Source: Mogibacterium sp.
Lineage (GTDB): Bacteria > Bacillota > Clostridia > Peptostreptococcales > Anaerovoracaceae
Reading direction: 5' to 3'
Assembly (NCBI GenBank): GCA_017515425.1
Contig: JAFWFU010000053.1
Span: forward strand, 1-64,000
Length of the DNA: 64,000 nt
Shown: positions 60,022 through 64,000 of the stretch, piece after piece
Layout: the number at the start of each line of letters is the position of its first letter
Position numbering within the stretch: position 1 is the stretch's first letter
Translations under genes and position numbers: made by a program
Notes under the pieces: generated by a model
The model's input: only the letters and a program-made list of their open reading frames with translations
What the model was told of the DNA's origin: nothing
Database searches by the model: none

Positions 60022-60363
60022 TCAGTGTACCGGAATCAGATGTTCATGCTCACTGAGGTTGGAGAACTCGCTTATGCCGAACTCAATATAATCCTTCTCG
60101 CCTCTAAAGATTGCTTCGTTCTCATCTATGCTTTTATACAATCCTCTGTAATTATTCGCGGCTTCCTCAAGAGCTATAGCCATATATTTCATCTCTTGTA
60201 TTTGCTCTTCTATTTCAGAAAGAACTGTGCCAATCTCCTCGAATTCTCCCTCGCTGTTTTCAAAAACATCGTAAAACTGTTCAAGAAGCGCCGACAGCCT
60301 CCTTGCGTACTCCTTGTAATCAAGGGAAGCATTTTCTATTGTTATTATCTTATCTCTCATCAT
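60022..60363 (-). CDS. helical T7SS-associated protein
   Basis: The 113-residue protein is an acidic helical hairpin without a WXG turn. Long heptad-like stretches (LSALLEQFYDVFEN and LSEIEEQIQEMKYMAIALEEA) dominate. It is between the FHA gene and the WXG100 run and may be a chaperone or partner of them. Confidence 0.7.
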   Translation of the reverse strand: MMRDKIITIENASLDYKEYARRLSALLEQFYDVFENSEGEFEEIGTVLSEIEEQIQEMKYMAIALEEAANNYRGLYKSIDENEAIFRGEKDYIEFGISEFSNLSEHEHLIPVH

Positions 60364-60376
60364 ACTTTTTCGATTT

Positions 60377-60925
60377 CTATAGCCTTACTATAAATGCACT
60401 TCCGCCAATATCTATCCTGTCTCCCGAATTAAGAGTCGCAGTTTTCAAAATGCGCTTCCCGTTCAGAAATGTTCCGTTCCTAGATTGCAGATCTCTTATT
60501 ATCAACTTCTGTCCATCCCTCTCCACCCTGCAATGAGACTTAGACAGGAGATTGTCATTTATAACGAGCCTGCTGTCGCCCGCTCTCGTCTCGGGATTTC
60601 TTCCGATTATCAGACTCCTGTTGAATTGGCAATTATGCTGTCTTCGAGATGTAACATCGTAAAGCACAAGATTATTGTGGTTTAGATGATCATCTGTGAG
60701 TATCGTAGGTGTGGACTGTATGCCTCCAACATTGGGGAAGTGCTGTCCCGTGCTGGAAATATACTTTTGTTCCCTTACATCAACCACATTCTTAACTATT
60801 ATGTCCTGATAGCCGGGATGGCTCCCACCCTGCGGTGATTTACCTGCGGATATTTTATTTGAAACGAGGTATGCGACGAGGGCAAATGCCGCCACGATAA
60901 TAATTCCCGATATTATCCAAGCCAT
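60377..60925 (-). CDS. membrane-anchored FHA-domain protein
   Basis: The 182-residue protein has an N-terminal membrane helix (about 2-22) and a C-terminal FHA phosphothreonine-binding domain (about 100-180): LIIGRNPE, SKSHCRVERDG and RNGTFLNGKRI. EssC ATPases carry such domains at their N-terminus in T7SSb systems, so this stand-alone FHA may regulate assembly. It overlaps the following gene by 13 bases. Confidence 0.85.
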   Translation of the reverse strand: MAWIISGIIIVAAFALVAYLVSNKISAGKSPQGGSHPGYQDIIVKNVVDVREQKYISSTGQHFPNVGGIQSTPTILTDDHLNHNNLVLYDVTSRRQHNCQFNRSLIIGRNPETRAGDSRLVINDNLLSKSHCRVERDGQKLIIRDLQSRNGTFLNGKRILKTATLNSGDRIDIGGSAFIVRL

Positions 60926-61104
60926 TTTTTCAACCTCTTGAAGCCTTCTTCCATTTCTGAGGCAAGAGCCTTTTCTCTTGCATAAAAGGCTTCTCCCGCC
61001 TCATCATCCCATACTGCGCGGAGTTCGTCTGCTCTATCCGACAGCTCTCTGGATAATTTCTTATAATTCATCATAAGCTCGTATGCTTTTTCAATATCTC
61101 TCAT
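60913..61104 (-). CDS. 63-residue WXG-like peptide
   Basis: The protein is a short helical hairpin. VWDDEAGEAFYAREKAL resembles the turn and second helix of WXG100 proteins, but with WDD in place of WXG. It overlaps its neighbours on both sides, so it is translated as part of the operon. Function unknown. Confidence 0.7.
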   Translation of the reverse strand: MRDIEKAYELMMNYKKLSRELSDRADELRAVWDDEAGEAFYAREKALASEMEEGFKRLKKWLG

Positions 61105-61349
61105 GCCATCACCAATTCGCTTCCGCTCTCAAGTCCATTTTCGTATGCCGTCTTATTCATATCTATAAGATATCTTCGCTGCTTATCCCAGAATACCAAC
61201 TCCCTTATATCCCCATCCACTTTGCACTGATTTTTTCTGACAATCATTTCAGCAATTTCATTTCTGACGAACGCAAACGGCACATCTTCATCAATCTGAA
61301 AATCATATTTAAGCTCCATGACGGGGATATTTACAGTAATAATGACCAT
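61101..61349 (-). CDS. EsaB/YukD ubiquitin-like protein
   Basis: The 82-residue protein is a beta-grasp ubiquitin-like fold: VIITVNIPVMELKYDFQI, VRNEIAEMIV and a final LESGSELVMA. EsaB/YukD is a small cytosolic component of T7SSb. It overlaps its neighbours. Confidence 0.85.
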   Translation of the reverse strand: MVIITVNIPVMELKYDFQIDEDVPFAFVRNEIAEMIVRKNQCKVDGDIRELVFWDKQRRYLIDMNKTAYENGLESGSELVMA

Positions 61350-61828
61350 TTATCGTCCTCCTCGATTGACTCCTTGAATTTCTCGAAGCTTTCTGCTGTG
61401 TAGTGCGTAAGCCTCACGGAGTCCCTCCTGTTAGAACATTTTTCGCTTGTTAGAACCCCATTTTCAGAATAATAGCAGAATAGCTTGCGCCCCTCTTCGA
61501 GTTCCAATATCTCTGTTGCAGTATGGTTTGAGATAATTCTCAGCATATCCAGCAAATCTTCTCTTATGAAAAACTTTTCCTCATTGTCCTTGCTGTTCAC
61601 TTCATCACTATCCCCGAGAATTGTCGGCAGCGCCTCATTTTGCGCATGGCTTCCTTCATTTTTGAGAAGCCCGTTTTTATTCATTGCATCTAGGGAATTG
61701 ATAATGCTTTCCGGCAAATACTCCTTCTTAGGCATATACACGCCTTCACAGCTTCTCTCTCCTTGGCTGTAAAGCAGAATTCTCAGCTCATCAAAAGTCA
61801 ATATGATACTTTTTTCGACTATTTCCAT
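61331..61828 (-). CDS. hypothetical T7SS operon protein
   Basis: The 165-residue protein is soluble, alpha/beta, with IILTFDELRILLYSQGE at its start and FIREDLLDMLRII in the middle. It does not resemble a protein I can name. It is between the LytTR regulator and EsaB, overlapping EsaB by 19 bases. Confidence 0.7.
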   Translation of the reverse strand: MEIVEKSIILTFDELRILLYSQGERSCEGVYMPKKEYLPESIINSLDAMNKNGLLKNEGSHAQNEALPTILGDSDEVNSKDNEEKFFIREDLLDMLRIISNHTATEILELEEGRKLFCYYSENGVLTSEKCSNRRDSVRLTHYTAESFEKFKESIEEDDKWSLLL

Positions 61829-61829
61829 A

Positions 61830-62555
61830 TTATTTACCTGTATTCAGATATTCCTTTATCTCTTTTTTATAACTTCGCGACAGCGGTATCTCCGTTCCGT
61901 CATCAAGGATTACTCTTCCTGCCGACAGCTCAACTGTCTTGATTTTAGTTTTATTGACAATATAACTCCTGTGACAGCGCATGAAGGTGTCGTCCATTTT
62001 CTTCTCAAGCTCGTCCAAGGTATCATAAAATCCGTATTCCTCCATTTCGGTTGACAGGAATACCTTCTTCTCCCTGGACTCAAAGAATAAAATCCTGTCA
62101 TAGGAAATAAGATTCCTATTCCCCTTGCTCTCGGCGACAAATACCCTTCTGTCTTCCGGCGCTTCAAGCCTCTTCATATAGCTGACAACGGCTTCCTTCA
62201 TCACCTCGTCAATTTGCTTGCTGCTTAGCGGCTTTATCATGAGAGACTCTGCTCGAATAGACGGTCTGATATACTTTACCGGCGATATCTTGTCATCTGC
62301 TATGAGAGTGATATAGGACGACGCATAGTCGCTTCTCAATTTTTCTGCAATTTCAAGCGAGCCATCCATCGTCAGGTCTAGGCAGATCATATCTATTTTA
62401 TCGCTTTCCTTAAGCGAGCTTTTTAGCTCGGCTACAGTGCCGCTTTCCATAAAGCGCCACTGTTCATCCGAGTGATATGCAGCCTGTGACTCAGCACTTG
62501 ACAGGATCTGTTTTCTCTCTTGTTTCGGTGAATCTGATATGACCATCACGATCAT
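61830..62555 (-). CDS. LytTR-type response regulator
   Basis: The 241-residue protein has a receiver-like N-terminal domain (1-125, with Asp in MICLDLTMD) and a C-terminal LytTR DNA-binding domain (about 137-237, with LFFESREKKVFL and FMRCHRSYIVN). It probably controls the T7SS operon in which it lies. No histidine kinase is in the window. It is adjacent to the essC-like gene (14 bp). Confidence 0.9.
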   Translation of the reverse strand: MIVMVISDSPKQERKQILSSAESQAAYHSDEQWRFMESGTVAELKSSLKESDKIDMICLDLTMDGSLEIAEKLRSDYASSYITLIADDKISPVKYIRPSIRAESLMIKPLSSKQIDEVMKEAVVSYMKRLEAPEDRRVFVAESKGNRNLISYDRILFFESREKKVFLSTEMEEYGFYDTLDELEKKMDDTFMRCHRSYIVNKTKIKTVELSAGRVILDDGTEIPLSRSYKKEIKEYLNTGK

Positions 62556-62569
62556 AGATTTTCTCCTTA

Positions 62570-64000
62570 CTACGGTACGGGAATAACTATCTCGCGTCCG
62601 ACATTGTCCTCTTCATCATCACTGACAAGGGCAATCCCCTTCTTGCGGATTTTCGATTGCTCTGCAAACGGAATATTCTGGAATTGGAGCAGCTTTTGCC
62701 CTGCCGGATTTCCGCCAAGCAGAAGCCCTCTCTTGTATGACGTAAAGTGAAGATATGCCTTGTATGCTGACAAGCCTATCTCGTCCTCAATCTTTAGTCC
62801 GGCAAAGAAATATATTGCGTGATTTTTACCCTTTTCCAATATATTCTCAAGAAATCCGCTGATAGACCCAACTCCTGCTTCCGGCTTATATGCCATATGA
62901 ATCAGGTCTGACAGATCATCAACAAAGATGAATATCGGTTTCTCGGATAGCATAGTTTTTGCCGCTTCTTCCTCGCTATATCCGGCTTTCAGCAAATCCT
63001 GTTTCTTTCTGTTTCTTGCCGAAAATTCAGGAATTAAATCTGAAAAGAACTTATACACTTCAGCATTGTCGCCGGCATATCTGCAACCTAGCGAAATCGC
63101 ATCCTGCTCTAGCCTTGAATAATCCTTTTTGCTTTCCAGAATAGCTACCTCCGCCCCTTTGCTTCGGCAGGTCTTAATAATAGATCTTAATATCGTTGTC
63201 CGCCCCGACCTAGCTTTGCCGGTAACAGCGAAACAATAATGATGTAATAGATCGAAGCTATATACAGATGCGTCCTCTGCATTATAACCAATCGGAATAT
63301 ATCTGTTATCCCCGAGCATAGTTTTGTATTCGGGATTGTCTGAGAAGATTTCCATTGTAGGATTTTCCGGTATTTCAGGAATCGGACGAGGCAAGGCTCC
63401 GCCCCACATATCTCGCATACGCATTGACATCTTCTCTATAGCCTGACCTCTGGAATAGTCATCCTCTGCGGCATCGCATAACGCCGTCTGAAATTCCAAC
63501 ACTCTGTCTCCGACAAGAGCCATTCCTCTTCCCTTTATACCGCTGTCAGGGATAATCTGTAATCTTGACTGCCTCAGTACTTCCATATACTTGTATTTAT
63601 CCTGCTGCTCCAGCGACACTACAGTATTGATATGGTCTCCTATTCTGTTCGGTATATCCGACATGCCAAATCCCGCTGCGCTAACAACGAGGAATATGCC
63701 GTAGCTTACCCCTTCTCGTACAAGTCTCGTTATGGTCGCTTCATATCTGTCGTCAGTTTTCTCCCTGAAAGAGGCAAAATTATCTATCATCACAAATATC
63801 GCAGGGAGTGGATGTTCACTGATATTGGCATATTGCACAAAATTACCGCCCTTTAATATCTGCTTCCTCTCGTCCATAAGATTGTTCAGCAGAACAAAAA
63901 GCTTGGAAAGCCTATCCGGCTGGTCATCCGTCACAACACCGCCTACATGCGGGGCATTTTCAAAGAATGTCATCATACGGCTGCTGAAATCCACAATATA
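62570..64000 (-). CDS. EssC-type FtsK/SpoIIIE ATPase, C-terminal part
   Basis: About 476 residues of the T7SSb motor are present; the frame is open through the window edge, so the N-terminal FHA, membrane and D1 parts lie outside. Visible are a diverged domain (AIFVMIDNFASFREK, LVVSAAGFGMSDIPNRIGD) and a final ATPase domain with VTGKARSGRTTILRSIIKTC and the Walker B-like IFIFVDDLSDLI. The listed first codon is an internal GTG, not a start. It drives export of WXG100 proteins and effectors. Confidence 0.92.
   Translation of the reverse strand, partial: YIVDFSSRMMTFFENAPHVGGVVTDDQPDRLSKLFVLLNNLMDERKQILKGGNFVQYANISEHPLPAIFVMIDNFASFREKTDDRYEATITRLVREGVSYGIFLVVSAAGFGMSDIPNRIGDHINTVVSLEQQDKYKYMEVLRQSRLQIIPDSGIKGRGMALVGDRVLEFQTALCDAAEDDYSRGQAIEKMSMRMRDMWGGALPRPIPEIPENPTMEIFSDNPEYKTMLGDNRYIPIGYNAEDASVYSFDLLHHYCFAVTGKARSGRTTILRSIIKTCRSKGAEVAILESKKDYSRLEQDAISLGCRYAGDNAEVYKFFSDLIPEFSARNRKKQDLLKAGYSEEEAAKTMLSEKPIFIFVDDLSDLIHMAYKPEAGVGSISGFLENILEKGKNHAIYFFAGLKIEDEIGLSAYKAYLHFTSYKRGLLLGGNPAGQKLLQFQNIPFAEQSKIRKKGIALVSDDEEDNVGREIVIPVP

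Overview
The window reads as a chromosome segment of a strictly anaerobic, low-to-mid GC Gram-positive bacterium of the class Clostridia. The evidence is a class III anaerobic ribonucleotide reductase (NrdD/NrdG), two kinds of rubrerythrin, the SepF/DivIVA division proteins, the ylxM-ffh-rpsP-khpA-rimM-trmD block and a Firmicutes-type (T7SSb) type VII secretion locus. The species cannot be named from the sequence alone.

Layout. 1-8,000: housekeeping and transport genes (TauE-type permease with a LysR regulator, asparaginase, a phosphofructokinase paralogue, rubrerythrin, THUMP methyltransferase, nrdG). 8,000-11,100: the nrd region. The 758-residue NrdD ends at its zinc region, and the glycyl-radical segment is a separate 55-codon gene with its own ribosome site and promoter. 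Between that gene and nrdG, on the opposite strand, is a probable type I toxin-antitoxin locus. 11,100-20,600: BrnQ transporter, YibE/F protein, and a 2,081-residue secreted protein with a PHP phosphoesterase domain. 20,600-21,160: a RelB/RelE-type toxin-antitoxin pair.

21,577-38,719 (about 17 kb): an integrative mobile element inserted in the 3' end of a reverse-rubrerythrin gene. The displaced 3' end of that gene lies at the left border and the restored gene at the right. The element carries a tyrosine integrase with repeated TGACAAG-type sites near both ends, a secreted CAP/InlB-repeat protein, a RadC homologue apparently needing a -1 frameshift, a VirD4/TraG-like coupling ATPase with a replication-relaxation protein, and a phage-like replication set (DnaB-type helicase, AAA ATPase, DUF669, primase-helicase, PDDEXK nuclease). 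Several long imperfect palindromes lie in its intergenic spaces. No relaxase, type IV channel or capsid gene was seen.

38,585-50,330: reverse rubrerythrin, a Fur-family regulator with a Fur-type box, a NERD protein, the divIVA-sepF-yggS-hlyD division cluster, the trmD-to-ylxM translation/SRP block, and a cation/proton antiporter. 50,440-56,100: an 11-bp phased tandem repeat and a purine-salvage operon (two tandem adenine deaminases plus an NCS2 permease) behind a leader with a terminator hairpin. 56,160-64,000: a T7SSb operon read leftward: EssC (cut by the window edge), a LytTR regulator, EsaB, an FHA protein, five WXG100 proteins, a lipoprotein and a lipase with a C-terminal helical domain. 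The last two resemble the reverse-arranged lipase toxin and lipoprotein immunity pair known from staphylococci.

All calls rest on reading the sequence and recalling families; no database search was run.
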